DNA from: Paenalicyclobacillus mengziensis
Lineage (GTDB): Bacteria; Bacillota; Bacilli; Alicyclobacillales; Alicyclobacillaceae
Length of the DNA: 64,000 nt
Assembly: GCF_017298635.1 (NCBI RefSeq)
Contig: NZ_CP071182.1
Coordinates: 5,060,001-5,124,000 of the forward strand
Direction: 5' to 3'
A program made the translations under genes and the position numbers. The notes below the pieces were generated by a model. That model had not been told where the DNA came from. It was given only the letters and a program-made list of their open reading frames with translations, and searched no databases. This document shows, piece after piece, positions 1 to 8,885 of this stretch; the stretch's first letter is position 1; each line of letters starts with the position of its first letter.

Positions 1-71
1 TCCAACTCATCGTACCGTACCGATTTCGGGTTATTGCGGATGCTCTGCAACAATTTTTCCCATTGGCTCAC
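1..71 (-). CDS. hicA: HicA-like (YcfA family) mRNA interferase toxin, N-terminus only
   Basis: Only the first ~24 codons lie in the window; the gene runs off the left edge. Reading leftward from a GTG at 71 gives a peptide starting VSQWEKLLQSIRNNPKSVRY. It resembles the N-terminus of HicA/YcfA-type toxins (S/TKWEKLL..LRNNPKNVRF), small double-stranded-RNA-binding-fold RNases that cleave mRNA and are neutralised by HicB. A purine-rich GGGGTGAAGG precedes the GTG, and a TATAAT lies further upstream on the same strand near 106-111. The partner antitoxin would be outside the window. The call rests on N-terminal similarity alone. Confidence 0.5.
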   Translation of the reverse strand, partial: MSQWEKLLQSIRNNPKSVRYDEL

Positions 72-251
72 GCCTTCACCCCGCGCCAAGCAATATCGTA
101 TTTGATATTATAACGTGTATGAATGTGAATTACCACCACTGGTCCTTCTTGTGCTATCCTGCCCTTGAGTACCACAAGCCTCTGGCGAGCACGGTTGCAT
201 GTTCATGCAATCACACGAACTTGTGGCATCTACATTTGCTGCGTGAGGACC

Positions 252-608
252 TTATTTCCGCAGCGGCATAAATTGTGCTGGATCTAGGACATCCGCTTCG
301 CTAACAATGGCAGTCAATCCAGCGTCGGTTTTGGTCTCATGCCATTCTCCCTGGTCCCAAAACACCGCATCGCCAATTCCAACAGAAACTAACTCATCTG
401 CGTCGCAGCGAACCCATCCCTGCCCACTTACGACAAGGAGCAATTGTGGGCAAGATGCTTCGTGAAAGCCGACAATTCCGTTTGGTTCGAGGTGCATGCA
501 TCCTATATGTGCAGGTTTATCACAAGTCAAAATTCCTGACATGACGAAATTCGAATCAAAACGAGAAATCGTTTTTCCCGTTTCGTAACCAAACCGAAAG
601 ATTTTCAC
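252..608 (-). CDS. Cupin-domain protein
   Basis: This is a 118-residue single-domain protein with a GTG start preceded by GAGGTGA. The sequence has the two cupin half-motifs in loose form. First is a G-x-x-G-F-H-E segment (residues ~44-50) followed by PQLLLVVSGQGWV. Then comes a G-D-A-V-F-W-x-x-G-E-W-H-E segment (~79-91), ending in TDAGLTAIV. Cupins of this size are usually metal-binding sugar or small-molecule binding proteins, or small epimerases/dioxygenases. Nothing here identifies a substrate. It is followed on the same strand, after an intergenic gap with a TGCAT dyad, by the hicA-like gene. No operon partner is evident. Confidence 0.75.
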   Translation of the reverse strand: MKIFRFGYETGKTISRFDSNFVMSGILTCDKPAHIGCMHLEPNGIVGFHEASCPQLLLVVSGQGWVRCDADELVSVGIGDAVFWDQGEWHETKTDAGLTAIVSEADVLDPAQFMPLRK

Positions 609-695
609 TCAGAAATCACCTCGCCCCTACCGCTCTTATTCATTCATTTACAGGATTACTTATGGAGCTCTGCTGCCCATTTGTTCAAGAAGAAA

Positions 696-1274
696 TCAAG
701 TCAGTTCCAGCATTGTAATCCACTTTGAGTTAGGGTTGTTTGTTTTCAATGCCGTTAAAAGCCATTCCCGCTGTTGCTCACTACAGTGACTAATGTACGA
801 TGTGAAATCCTGTTCGTCCTTCTCACGACCTTCTTTCGACTTAAACAACAATTGCCATTCGGGAGCGACGTACTTCCGTCCTTGATTATCCATTCTTATG
901 AAGTCATGAAGGGGCATACGGATAGATGGGTCACGACGGAATATTACCTCATCATCAATCCTGTCCGTCAGAAGAATTTCGATGAATTGCTCGCCTTTTC
1001 TGAGATGCAAACCAAATCGAGGTGGTGAGGTATCTTGGACAGTTCTACACGGTTCAAGGCGGTGTTCTCCGGGGATTGCAACCGCTATGTCCCAGTCGGA
1101 GAAATAATCCAGAACGCCTTGTACGTGTTGTCTAAACACGCAAATATCCACATCTTCGTGCTGACGAGTGACCGCCCCCAATGCGAGATCGATACTCCAA
1201 CCTCCAGCGATTAACCACGGATACTGAAAATCCTTCATCAACTCTGCCACAGAATCCAATTGTTCTGAATCCAC
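696..1274 (-). CDS. Aminoglycoside/lincosamide-type nucleotidyltransferase
   Basis: The protein has 192 residues with a GTG start. The N-terminal region has the nucleotidyltransferase signature: a GGWSIDLALG segment (residues ~24-33) followed by R-Q-H-E-D-V-D-I (~37-44), giving the paired metal-binding acidic residues. A later LFKSKEGREKDEQDF segment is typical of the AadB/LinB-like family, where it precedes the C-terminal helix. Characterised members adenylylate aminoglycosides or lincosamides, but most chromosomal homologues have no proven substrate, so resistance should not be assumed. It lies head-to-tail with the downstream cupin and upstream GNAT genes. All three are typical of accessory modification-enzyme clusters. 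Confidence 0.75.
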   Translation of the reverse strand: MDSEQLDSVAELMKDFQYPWLIAGGWSIDLALGAVTRQHEDVDICVFRQHVQGVLDYFSDWDIAVAIPGEHRLEPCRTVQDTSPPRFGLHLRKGEQFIEILLTDRIDDEVIFRRDPSIRMPLHDFIRMDNQGRKYVAPEWQLLFKSKEGREKDEQDFTSYISHCSEQQREWLLTALKTNNPNSKWITMLELT

Positions 1275-1328
1275 TTCTTCTGATCACCGCCTCACATTAA
1301 AGGTCATATTCCAGTATTGGGGTGCCCG

Positions 1329-1757
1329 TTAGCTGAATACCAATCGACAGTGAAACCGCTCAACTCCAGGATATTTCTCGCCAAGGGACTGTATTTCGAA
1401 TCCATATCTCCGATAAAATTCAACCGCATCAGGATCTGTTTCCGCTATCAATTCGGTGAGATTCTCCAACTGAAGGAGCTCATCAATCATTGCTTGCCCG
1501 ATTCCGCACTTACGTTTGTGTTCATCGACAGCAACGTGAAGGATTTCAGCAGAGGCTCCTTCTTTTTTGAATCCAATAATACCTAACGCCGAGCCATCTT
1601 TGCCGATGCAAACATACAGATTCGAATTGCCGGGGGAGTAAACTTGCTCCAAAATGTTGCTGAGCTTTTCATCCGTGGCGGAACCGACCGCATATGACAA
1701 CAACTGTTTTATCTGTTCAATGGGTATGAGGAGACTACTGTGTTTAACCAGTGTCAC
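1329..1757 (-). CDS. GNAT-family N-acetyltransferase
   Basis: This is a ~142-residue protein. The GTG at 1757 is preferred because AAAGGGG lies eight bases before it; an upstream TTG at 1781 keeps the frame open. The C-terminal half carries the GNAT acetyl-CoA fold: ILHVAVDEHKRKCGIGQAMI (motif A, R/Q-x-x-G-x-G/A form) and then a D-A-V-E-F-Y-R-R-Y-G-F-E segment (motif B). The acyl acceptor is unknown. The N-terminal half (about 60 residues) includes a glycine/serine region and a hydrophobic strand typical of the family. It is adjacent to a nucleotidyltransferase on the same strand and may be cotranscribed with it. Confidence 0.8.
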   Translation of the reverse strand: MTLVKHSSLLIPIEQIKQLLSYAVGSATDEKLSNILEQVYSPGNSNLYVCIGKDGSALGIIGFKKEGASAEILHVAVDEHKRKCGIGQAMIDELLQLENLTELIAETDPDAVEFYRRYGFEIQSLGEKYPGVERFHCRLVFS

Positions 1758-1839
1758 AACCGACACCCCTTTCAGCAGCAACTAAGCCTTTTCTGTCGCA
1801 AACCTGCTTCGTTTGTGCAGCAAGACCTTATCTGCCGCT

Positions 1840-1866
1840 CACCGCATGTATATGCAGAATCGGTGC
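1840..1866. repeat. TGCAT-type dyad, intergenic copy
   Basis: This is one of five intergenic copies in the first 7 kb of a short dyad with core GCATRTNCATGC. Here the core is GCATGTATATGC, flanked by CCGC and GAATCGG. The others are at about 190-215, 2585-2612, 3302-3330 and 6850-6880. Confidence 0.4.
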
Positions 1867-1965
1867 ATTACCCGTGTGAGAGATATACCCCCAGATGACG
1901 ATCTGGTCGAGCAGGAACCCCCTTTAGTACATTGTTTTCTTCCAACATTTGTTTACACACGACAA

Positions 1966-2445
1966 TCACCAGTCCGATAGCCGTTCAGCAATATTTTCTG
2001 CAGATACGCTTCGCTTTTGAAGTAGTGGCGTGGGACATTGCGTATTGAAGCGTCGTATCTTGGTGTTGATTTCAGCAATGGTACTGTCTAGATCTACATT
2101 CACCTCGGATTCCTTTAATAAGACTGCCTTTTGTATGTCTTGTCGGATTTCTTGCTGCAGTGCAATCCACGGTGGGACAGCACCCGCATTTTTAAGAATT
2201 CCGTCAAATACATCAGACTTCAGATCTATATTCAGAGGTTTCCCTTTGCCTGGCAGGTTATCGAACCCGCCGTCTTTTGCATGTTGTTCCATCACTGCAT
2301 CCATCCAATTCCCGCCGTGGACACGGGGCAGTGTAGGAGAAGTAGGCTCTTCTGGTGTCTCGGTTGACGCCTCAGTGTTGTTAGGCTGCTCTTTTACAAT
2401 TTGGTCACGTTGAAGTCGCCTACGTCTTCTCCACAGAAAGGACAT
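1966..2445 (-). CDS. DUF1992 (DnaJC28 conserved-domain) protein
   Basis: This 159-residue protein has an ATG start behind GGGGGAG. An Arg-rich N-terminus (RRRRRLQRDQ) is followed by a polar Pro/Thr linker. The DUF1992 core runs from residue ~46: NWMDAVMEQHAKDGGFDNLPGKGKPL, then PPWIALQQEIRQDIQKA. The conserved G-x-F-D-N-L-P-G-x-G-K-P segment is diagnostic of this family, named after the human DnaJ homologue C28 although no J domain is present here. Molecular function is unknown. It stands alone, with the lipoprotein gene upstream on the same strand and 217 bp between them. Confidence 0.8.
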   Translation of the reverse strand: MSFLWRRRRRLQRDQIVKEQPNNTEASTETPEEPTSPTLPRVHGGNWMDAVMEQHAKDGGFDNLPGKGKPLNIDLKSDVFDGILKNAGAVPPWIALQQEIRQDIQKAVLLKESEVNVDLDSTIAEINTKIRRFNTQCPTPLLQKRSVSAENIAERLSDW

Positions 2446-2662
2446 TCAATCTCCCCCTACACGACCTTAGTGTTAGCTCGGAACGGTTTGCCTCTAACGT
2501 ACATTCATTCACCTCAAAATCCACAATTCTCAAAGGTAACTCAGGATAACTGCTCTTTTGCGACGTTACCGTTTCACCGAGTAGCTGAATATCCATGCAA
2601 AATCGGTCGCATCACGCATCTACAGTTCTAGCCCCCGATAGACAGATTTCCTTTACACAAAC

Positions 2663-3154
2663 CTATCTTGCAGATTGAGGTGGGAAATCTCCACTTTGCG
2701 ACACAAGATTTGAATGGCTCGGTGACACTTTGTATTTCCAAGTGTGTTTAGACGTAATACCGTGATTTGCATCGTTTTCAACAAAATCGCTTGTACTCCA
2801 CTTTTCCGTAAACGTCACAAGATACGTATCGGTACTGATTTTCTGAACCTTGGTCTGCAATGTTGCGGGAATCGTACGACTCGGGTTTGGACCACCTACT
2901 CCAATTTTCCCATGTACTATTGCCAGAGTTGAGGGGAATAGTGTTCCCAATACGGGATTTACATTGGCAATTGCCTTTTCTGCGGTAAATGAGTTCGAGG
3001 TGTTTTTAGTCGTATTCTTAGCATCGCTTATTGTTTTTGTCACAGTCGGAGTAGCATTTGTAGAAGTCGTGTTATTTCCAGTGGCACATCCCGCAAGAAG
3101 ACCCACTATGCTGAATGCTATGCCTGCCGTAGCCAATTGCTTATATCGCTTCAT
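2663..3154 (-). CDS. Small lipoprotein of unknown function
   Basis: The protein has 163 residues. A signal peptide MKRYKQLATAGIAFSIVGLL ends in a lipobox, L-L-A-G-C (Cys23), followed by an Asn/Thr-rich low-complexity linker typical of Gram-positive surface lipoproteins. The remaining ~90 residues are predicted beta-rich, containing TKVQKISTDTYLVTFTEKW, and have no family I recognise. The ATG start is preceded by AAAGGAG. Membrane attachment by lipidation is a confident inference; any role is unknown. Confidence 0.7.
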   Translation of the reverse strand: MKRYKQLATAGIAFSIVGLLAGCATGNNTTSTNATPTVTKTISDAKNTTKNTSNSFTAEKAIANVNPVLGTLFPSTLAIVHGKIGVGGPNPSRTIPATLQTKVQKISTDTYLVTFTEKWSTSDFVENDANHGITSKHTWKYKVSPSHSNLVSQSGDFPPQSAR

Positions 3155-3301
3155 TTATGATTGATCTCCTTTCTGTACATGACATTAGACGACATCACAC
3201 CTCAGTTAGTTACGATCCAATTCGTCGAAGGATTTTTATGTACAACAGAAGAATCTTTCTTGATGATTCCTCTGCCCCATAGCGCAGGAACTGGGTAATC
3301 C

Positions 3302-3330
3302 CCACAGTTGCATATCCATGCAATCAGCGG
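3302..3330. repeat. TGCAT-type dyad, intergenic copy
   Basis: The dyad TTGCAT-N4-ATGCAA here sits in the context CACAGTTGCATATCCATGCA followed by ATCAGCGG. It matches the copy at 190-215 at about 24 of 28 positions. It lies between the lipoprotein promoter side and the insertion sequence. Confidence 0.45.
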
Positions 3331-3538
3331 TTGTTGCCCTTGTTCTAGAGCCGTTGCCAAAATTACCTTGGAGGACGGTTGGAGTACCTCAAAGTACAGT
3401 CGAATGCCCCAGGACTCGGTCGGTCAGGGCGTTCCGTTCCTGGAAGTCGACGGATGTTCGTTGCTATTGGCAAAAGTGGGCGTGGGAAAGCTAAGGGGTA
3501 GGTTCGGCCAGTCTCAGTTGCTGCGGATAAGTTTCATT

Positions 3539-5017
3539 TTATTGAGCCCGCTTCAGTCGACTACGTGACCATCCTCGGTTCGCTGTTCCGGTTTGAACGT
3601 AAGCGCAGTATGCCATGACATGCATGCAGAGGATAGCTTGGTCGACGTGTGCCTCTACCGCCTTACGTCCACGTTTGTGCACGCGCCGTAAACTGTACCC
3701 GTCCTTCAGCATTCCAATGATTCGCTCAATCCCTGTTCGGGCGTCATACAGCGTATCGAATGTACGGCTGTGCTGTGGGAACTCGGGATCGACCTGAGGT
3801 GTTGTCGAAAAATCCACCCGAAGCACCCGGCCTTGTGTGGCACCGCTGCAACACTCAATGTGCTTGTGCTGAGGGCAGACAAGCCCTTCCTGTTTTGCCT
3901 GAGGGTTGTGAACTGGACACGTGAATATGTACTGTTCCTTCTTGAGGTCACACCCTTTCAACTCCATCTTGTGTCCAGCAATGCAATGAGGTACCCCGTA
4001 GCGGTCAACCATATCAATTCCACGTACATCGCTCGGTTTGTCCTGTCGGCCCCTGGGATTAATGGGAGCAACCAGTTTCGCCCCAAGTACATCCTTTGTT
4101 GTCTGCTGGTTCTTTGGGCTCTGGTAAATCCCATCGGCAAGTACATATTGCACAGACTGTACCAGTTCCTCAAATTCGGATTTGAATCTCTCAAGTGTAG
4201 GCAGCAAAGTGAAGGCATCGTGTTCTCCACCCTTGCACACCTCTCGGGTAAGCGGGAGTTGTCCCTTTGCGCCACTGAGTAACGAAACTTTGTGACCAAT
4301 GTAAGATACAGCGTTACTCTTGCGAACAATACCCACGTTGTCGTCCGTGGGGACGGTAGGGCAATTACAGTCTTCTTTGTGGCCGCAGATTTTCATCTGC
4401 TTTCCGTATGTCGCTTCTGCTTCAACATGTGTCGTGTCGGCAACCAGCGCGTCTTCGGCATCTAGCACGCCCTGCTTCAGATTGAACATAACGACTAGCT
4501 GTCGAGCCTTATCCCATAATCCGAAGTTCGTCATGATGTCGTCGAAGCGGGCAAACGAGCGGTAGCTAGGGAGTTTGCCTGTAAACCCGCAAGCTTCAGC
4601 AAACAACGGGTTGGAGCGTACCTGCAGGTAGACACTCTCCGCCATGCTCTCAACGTATAGCAATCGGGCCAACTCGAACGCCCGCATCATAGGCATAAAG
4701 TCGTGAGGCTTGCGGCCTGAACGACTTCGCGTGACTGTCGACGTATTATCCGCCTGTTCCGTTGGTGTGGGGAGTTCTAGCCCAAGAGCAGATTTGGTGA
4801 CGTTGCTGGTTTCTTCCGACCGATTTATCCGTTCCTCACGCAACGAGTCATATAGATGCCGGTAGTATTCCTGCTCAATGCTTCGAAAGATGTCCCAAGG
4901 GAAAGTCAGTGCGGGGATAACAAACGGAACATCCATATACTGTTCCCATTGACGGGGAATCAAGGGGAAAGGAACCAAACCAGATTGCGCGTGTTGTGAT
5001 ATACTGGATTTCGCCAT
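3539..5017 (-). CDS. IS1182-family-like DDE transposase
   Basis: The transposase has 492 residues from the ATG at 5017, which is preceded by a perfect AAGGAGAAG. The open frame extends 46 codons further upstream without a plausible start. The N-terminal half contains the DUF772-like region typical of IS1182/IS5-type enzymes (GFTGKLPSYRSFARFDDIMT). The catalytic part follows: ALVADTTHVEAEATYG, a zinc-like CGHKEDCNC insertion, VLADGIYQSP, and a C-terminal segment ARTGIERIIGMLKDGYSLRR with the acidic residue. The frame is intact, so the element may be active. I could not define terminal inverted repeats. A weak CGGATGTT match on each side (near 3466 and 5150) is the only candidate. Confidence 0.8.
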   Translation of the reverse strand: MAKSSISQHAQSGLVPFPLIPRQWEQYMDVPFVIPALTFPWDIFRSIEQEYYRHLYDSLREERINRSEETSNVTKSALGLELPTPTEQADNTSTVTRSRSGRKPHDFMPMMRAFELARLLYVESMAESVYLQVRSNPLFAEACGFTGKLPSYRSFARFDDIMTNFGLWDKARQLVVMFNLKQGVLDAEDALVADTTHVEAEATYGKQMKICGHKEDCNCPTVPTDDNVGIVRKSNAVSYIGHKVSLLSGAKGQLPLTREVCKGGEHDAFTLLPTLERFKSEFEELVQSVQYVLADGIYQSPKNQQTTKDVLGAKLVAPINPRGRQDKPSDVRGIDMVDRYGVPHCIAGHKMELKGCDLKKEQYIFTCPVHNPQAKQEGLVCPQHKHIECCSGATQGRVLRVDFSTTPQVDPEFPQHSRTFDTLYDARTGIERIIGMLKDGYSLRRVHKRGRKAVEAHVDQAILCMHVMAYCAYVQTGTANRGWSRSRLKRAQ

Positions 5018-5419
5018 GGATCTTCTCCTTTGTCGTGAATGGGTTTTCGTCGACTTAATTCTACCAAAAGAGAGTTCCGTGGCGTATTTATGTCCAGCAC
5101 CAATTGAAAGATTTTCATCCACCATGATTTTCCTCGCATAAACATCCGGTACCATTGATAAACATCCAATTCACATGGACATAGATAGACACATAGACAC
5201 CTTGCAACGTCTATAATAAAGTTCTCTGATCATTCCGTTTTCCTTTGACGAAATAAAGTATGTCGCATCCTACATCCAAATTAACTGTTATAACGGTGGT
5301 TATTCAATTTTGGCAGCGGCTCTCAGTTCAAGCCCCCGCATGTGACAGGAGAGATTAGCACACGTTTTATGTAACGTAGGTGCGATTGCTATCGTCCCCT
5401 TCATAGGAGGAGTGAAATC
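5018..5419. other. Intergenic: IS upstream end and lipoprotein leader
   Basis: About 400 bp lie between the IS1182-like transposase start and the divergent lipoprotein. The left part is presumably the transposon end. The right part holds the leader of the 5420 gene, ending in an AGGAGG ribosome binding site. There is a repeated ATAAACATCC near 5137-5167. I see no gene. Confidence 0.5.
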
Positions 5420-6763
5420 ATGAATAAAATAATTACCATGGTTAGTGGCATGACCGTATTCGCTTTGATCGGTGTCGTAGGATGCGGAACCTTCCCCCCA
5501 TCGGGATCTACAAATGCCACAACACAATCTTCAAATGCTCGTGACAAAAGCAACCCAAGCGTAGGAAATACAGTGTCTAGCAGCAGTTCCAAACAATCGA
5601 GCTATACTAACACGCTAGGGAACACCACATCTACTCATAAGAGTGACAATGAGAAAGTCACCGCACCCGTGCAATTGACGAAGATTCAGATGTCTAACAA
5701 ACTTGATGGATGGGGTGAATTTGACGATGGCAACAACATAAGAATTCTATCTACAAAGGACGATGGGGACAAATGGAACGTTGTCACAACGATACCGAAC
5801 ACTGCAACTCTACGATTCGGTCATAACGGATTAGCTTGGTATGCCACAGAAACTGGCGGACACAGTCCTACAGTTCGTGTTCATTTCACCAAAGACTGGG
5901 GGAAACACTGGGCTGTTTCGAATGAACTGCAACTCCCTTCGAATCACGCAGACAGACTTCAATTATTGTTCGCACCTGGGCAACAAAATGGTTGGCTAGC
6001 TGTAATCGCCGGGGGCATGAACAGTTCCCGTACTCTGGAACTATGGAAGTCGACTGATGGAGGGGCTCAATGGAGTCTCATCTCAAAAGATAATCCATCT
6101 GATATGCTACTTGGTTTTCAGGATTCTGTACATGGTTGGGCAGAGTGGTCACACGCTGGTTCACCCTTTGCGTCAGAATTCGAATCACCAAAGTCATCGA
6201 AGAATTCATCAGAGGTGGAACCTCCGGCAGCTCTGTATCGCACGACCAATGGAGGAGAGTCCTGGAAACCGCAGTTTCTGCCTGTTCCTAGGCGCTTGAT
6301 AGTACACAATGGTCTAGCTTCTCTGAGCAACATGACGTGGTTCGGACGTGATGGTTTGATGGAGGTATCTTTTGGGAGTGACAAGTTGCCGTATCAAAAA
6401 TGGGGATTGTACTCAACCACTGATGGAGGAGTTCATTGGTCGCTTCACCTCGTCAACGGTGTATCAAATAACTACGGTCACGAGACGCAACAAGTCACAT
6501 TTGATCTCGCTACTCCTAACAACTTGTGGGAAACTGTCACCAAGTTATCGCAATCGTCGTCTCATGCAGCCTATAAAGCAAATTCAACAACCCTCTATCA
6601 CTCTCTTGGTGCTGGACAAAAGTGGACCGCAGTCGGAAAGACACCAGTTCCGTTTGAAATTGTCCAGTTTGTGTCCCCGAGCATCGGATTTGGGTTAACC
6701 TCCAAAAATAGGACTCTCTATCGCACGCTGGATGGCGGACAGTCGTGGACTATTGTTCATTGA
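5420..6763 (+). CDS. Ycf48-like/BNR-repeat lipoprotein
   Basis: The protein has 447 residues. The ATG follows AGGAGGAGTGAAATC. The signal peptide ends in a lipobox, G-V-V-G-C (Cys18), followed by a Ser/Asn/Thr-rich spacer of ~55 residues. The rest is a series of beta-propeller blades marked by repeated Asp-box-like motifs: STKDDGDKWNVV, FTKDWGKHWAV, STDGGAQWSLI, RTTNGGESWKP, STTDGGVHWSL and RTLDGGQSWTI. These resemble Ycf48/HCF136 and sialidase-type BNR repeats. In non-photosynthetic Bacillota such lipoproteins are extracellular sensors or binding proteins of unknown ligand. It stands alone, on the opposite strand to both neighbours. Confidence 0.8.
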   Translation: MNKIITMVSGMTVFALIGVVGCGTFPPSGSTNATTQSSNARDKSNPSVGNTVSSSSSKQSSYTNTLGNTTSTHKSDNEKVTAPVQLTKIQMSNKLDGWGEFDDGNNIRILSTKDDGDKWNVVTTIPNTATLRFGHNGLAWYATETGGHSPTVRVHFTKDWGKHWAVSNELQLPSNHADRLQLLFAPGQQNGWLAVIAGGMNSSRTLELWKSTDGGAQWSLISKDNPSDMLLGFQDSVHGWAEWSHAGSPFASEFESPKSSKNSSEVEPPAALYRTTNGGESWKPQFLPVPRRLIVHNGLASLSNMTWFGRDGLMEVSFGSDKLPYQKWGLYSTTDGGVHWSLHLVNGVSNNYGHETQQVTFDLATPNNLWETVTKLSQSSSHAAYKANSTTLYHSLGAGQKWTAVGKTPVPFEIVQFVSPSIGFGLTSKNRTLYRTLDGGQSWTIVH

Positions 6764-6849
6764 CCATTACTATTTTCCCAACAACTGTTTGGACACCAAT
6801 TATAAGACTTCTTGATGATTACTGCCCTCACACGCGATAACCGCTGGCT

Positions 6850-6880
6850 TGCCACTTACGCATATTCATGCACGACACGC
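6850..6880. repeat. TGCAT-type dyad, intergenic copy
   Basis: The core GCATATTCATGC lies in the context CACTTACGCATATTCATGCA-CGACACGC. It sits between the convergent ends of the BNR lipoprotein gene and the small membrane protein gene. Confidence 0.4.
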
Positions 6881-6936
6881 TGCTGCTTGGATGTCGGATT
6901 CAAGCCCCCCTTAATGCAACAAATTAAACTTGAATA

Positions 6937-7194
6937 CTACTTTTGTTCACGTTGGTATTTCCTCTCCGTCCAACTCCACATAAGCAGCCCCCAAACATAT
7001 CCGAAGATCATAAACAAGAGAATATTTAATATCCAATTCACTGGAGTTATGTTTTCCGACCCTTCCAACATCATCAAGATGCCAAAGAGAATACCCGAGC
7101 TTAGCCCCCAACCGAAAACTCCATAACGCAATATAAATCGCTTTTTCCCCCGGGCTCGAACCTTCTCCCACCGTTCCATTTGCTTCTTATTCAT
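6937..7194 (-). CDS. Small two-helix membrane protein
   Basis: This 85-residue protein starts at the ATG at 7194, preceded by TTGGAGGCGGGA. The frame is open further upstream, but that part overlaps the ridA-like gene and has no coding character. A basic N-terminus (MNKKQMERWEKVRARGKKRF) is followed by two hydrophobic segments: FGWGLSSGILFGILMML and WILNILLFMIFGYVWGLLMW. The C-terminus is short and charged. The layout resembles small YxjJ/DUF-type Bacillus membrane proteins, but I do not recognise a specific family. It begins 41 bp after the end of the truncated ridA and may be cotranscribed with it. Confidence 0.65.
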   Translation of the reverse strand: MNKKQMERWEKVRARGKKRFILRYGVFGWGLSSGILFGILMMLEGSENITPVNWILNILLFMIFGYVWGLLMWSWTERKYQREQK

Positions 7195-7235
7195 TCCCGC
7201 CTCCAAATTTAATACCATTTTGTCATGCGTACGAT

Positions 7236-7547
7236 TCAACACTTCTGCCCAAGTGTGAAGAATTCTCCATGTGCCTTTCCGATTTCTTCCCATTTCGAGA
7301 TGTCGGTTACGAACATTCTTGTCCGAACAACATCGGAAAGTGTTGCTCCAACTTTCTCTAGTGATTCTTTGATGATTTCTAATACACACACAGTTTGAGC
7401 GTAAGCATCTCCAATTCCAACGGTTTTGCCATCCTTCACTGCCGTGGTTCCTGCGACTTCAACCTGGTTTCCGATTCGAATTGCTCGGCAGTAACCTACA
7501 ACTGGCTCCCATAAAGAACCTGTCGATATTCTGATTCTCTCTGCCAT
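7236..7547 (-). pseudogene. ridA: RidA-family protein, C-terminally truncated
   Basis: The encoded peptide has 103 residues from the ATG at 7547 (AAGGGGGA ahead of it). RidA/YjgF/UK114 proteins hydrolyse reactive enamines/imines released by PLP enzymes and are normally ~125-130 residues. The N-terminal and central parts are clear: VVGYCRAIRIGNQVEVAGTT, then VGATLSDVVRTRMFVTDIS and IGKAHGEFF. The conserved C-terminal strand (PA-T-x-V-x-V...L..P..L.EIE.xA) is missing. The frame ends in TLGQKC, and no other frame restores the tail before the next gene starts. The missing tail builds part of the trimer interface and active-site edge, so loss of function is likely (inference). Confidence 0.65.
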
Positions 7548-7778
7548 GTGAAATCCCCCTTCTGTTTTCATATAAAATTATCATAATTATTACACAAATT
7601 AATCTCCGAGATATGGTGCTCACTCTGTCTCAAACCTGCCCGAGTGTTCAACTACGGTCAACATGTCGAACCGGATATTCATACATGATGCGCCCTCATG
7701 ATAACTGTTCATAGGCGGGTTCATTCACTATTTCATTACTATATGATGTTATCATTTGACGGAAGGAGGTCGTGCATT

Positions 7779-8642
7779 ATGACCAAAAACATGCTAGCAG
7801 AAATCGATACCGATATTGTGAACACGAGTGAAGGAACAATACGAGTGCTAGTTCACCGAACGTCTTCAGAGTATCCGTGGCTCATTTTAAGCCCTGGTCA
7901 GGGTGATGCTGCAGAGTCTCTGCTTCTGTTGTTCGAGTTAATTAGAGATCAACCGCTGAATATAGCTGTATTCGATCCACCGGGTCATGGCTTATCTGAT
8001 GATCCACGTACGGACTATTCCCCAAAGAGCCAGCAAGTGGTCTGGGAGTCCCTGCTGAATCATCTTCATGTCGAACGTGCTTTCATCGGGGGTTACTCAT
8101 ATGGGGCATATTCAGCTAGTATGTGCAGTCGTGCCTTAGAGGAAAGAATTGCCGGGCTGGTATTGATTGAAGGTGGATACTTGACCATGACGGACAAAGG
8201 CGAAACGGTGGACTCAGAAACGAAGTCCATTATCGAATGGATGCGTACCTTTCGGTATGATTCATGGGATGCCGCAAGGCAAGCTATGAAAGCACAAGTA
8301 TTACCATGGACAAGCTATGACGAAGCCGAGTTTAATGCGTCAGTAGTCGACCAGGATGGAGTGATTATGCTTCGAACAACAGAAATTACAATCACACAGA
8401 TGGAACAGATACTGGGACAATACTCGACAGACGTGCTTGAAGAGTTAACCACTCCCATTCTCTTGTTACATTCAACTCTCCCGCTGGAAAAGGCAGAAAT
8501 GCGTAAAAAAGGACTTGGTTTGTTTCGTGATCACGCACCACATGCCCGAATCGTACCTATTCCAAATTGTGGACACACCATTAAGGAACACCTTCCATTT
8601 GTCGTGAATCAAATACTTAAGTTTGTCGCGGAACTCAATTGA
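7779..8642 (+). CDS. Alpha/beta-hydrolase fold protein
   Basis: The protein has 287 residues. The ATG at 7779 is chosen because GGAAGGAGGT lies eight bases ahead of it; the frame is open 27 codons further. Features of the alpha/beta-hydrolase fold are visible. The oxyanion region is ILSPGQGDAAES, the PPGHGLSDDP loop follows, and the nucleophile elbow is G-G-Y-S-Y-G-A-Y with Ser as nucleophile. A late acidic residue is near the TTPILLLHS strand, and the catalytic His is in IPNCGHTIKEH. The substrate is unknown; esterase, lactonase or haloalkane-type chemistry is possible. It is monocistronic as far as can be seen. Confidence 0.8.
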   Translation: MTKNMLAEIDTDIVNTSEGTIRVLVHRTSSEYPWLILSPGQGDAAESLLLLFELIRDQPLNIAVFDPPGHGLSDDPRTDYSPKSQQVVWESLLNHLHVERAFIGGYSYGAYSASMCSRALEERIAGLVLIEGGYLTMTDKGETVDSETKSIIEWMRTFRYDSWDAARQAMKAQVLPWTSYDEAEFNASVVDQDGVIMLRTTEITITQMEQILGQYSTDVLEELTTPILLLHSTLPLEKAEMRKKGLGLFRDHAPHARIVPIPNCGHTIKEHLPFVVNQILKFVAELN

Positions 8643-8885
8643 ATCAGCGTCGGTGTACGGATGATTAGACCCGGCTTGTTTAGTACAATTCTCATCTACC
8701 TGATGTTCCAACTGGGTCCTTATTGAATTTTTCTGTCCCATAGTCCAAGATAACAAAAACACCCATTATTGGATAATTGTACACACCACGGCAACGGATC
8801 GAACGTACGATGTCCCTGAACCCAGCACAAATTGCCGGCAAACGTGTTGTAATTGTTATAACCTAATGCTAGGGAGGATACATTG

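Noticed and set aside
655..690. TATGGAGCTCTGCTGCCCA, matching 9650-9670 at 18 of 19 bases
   Set aside because: The match does not extend on either side, so it cannot be called a repeat family from two copies.
3770..4282. 170-codon plus-strand open frame
   Set aside because: It is antisense to the IS1182-like transposase and lacks a ribosome binding site.
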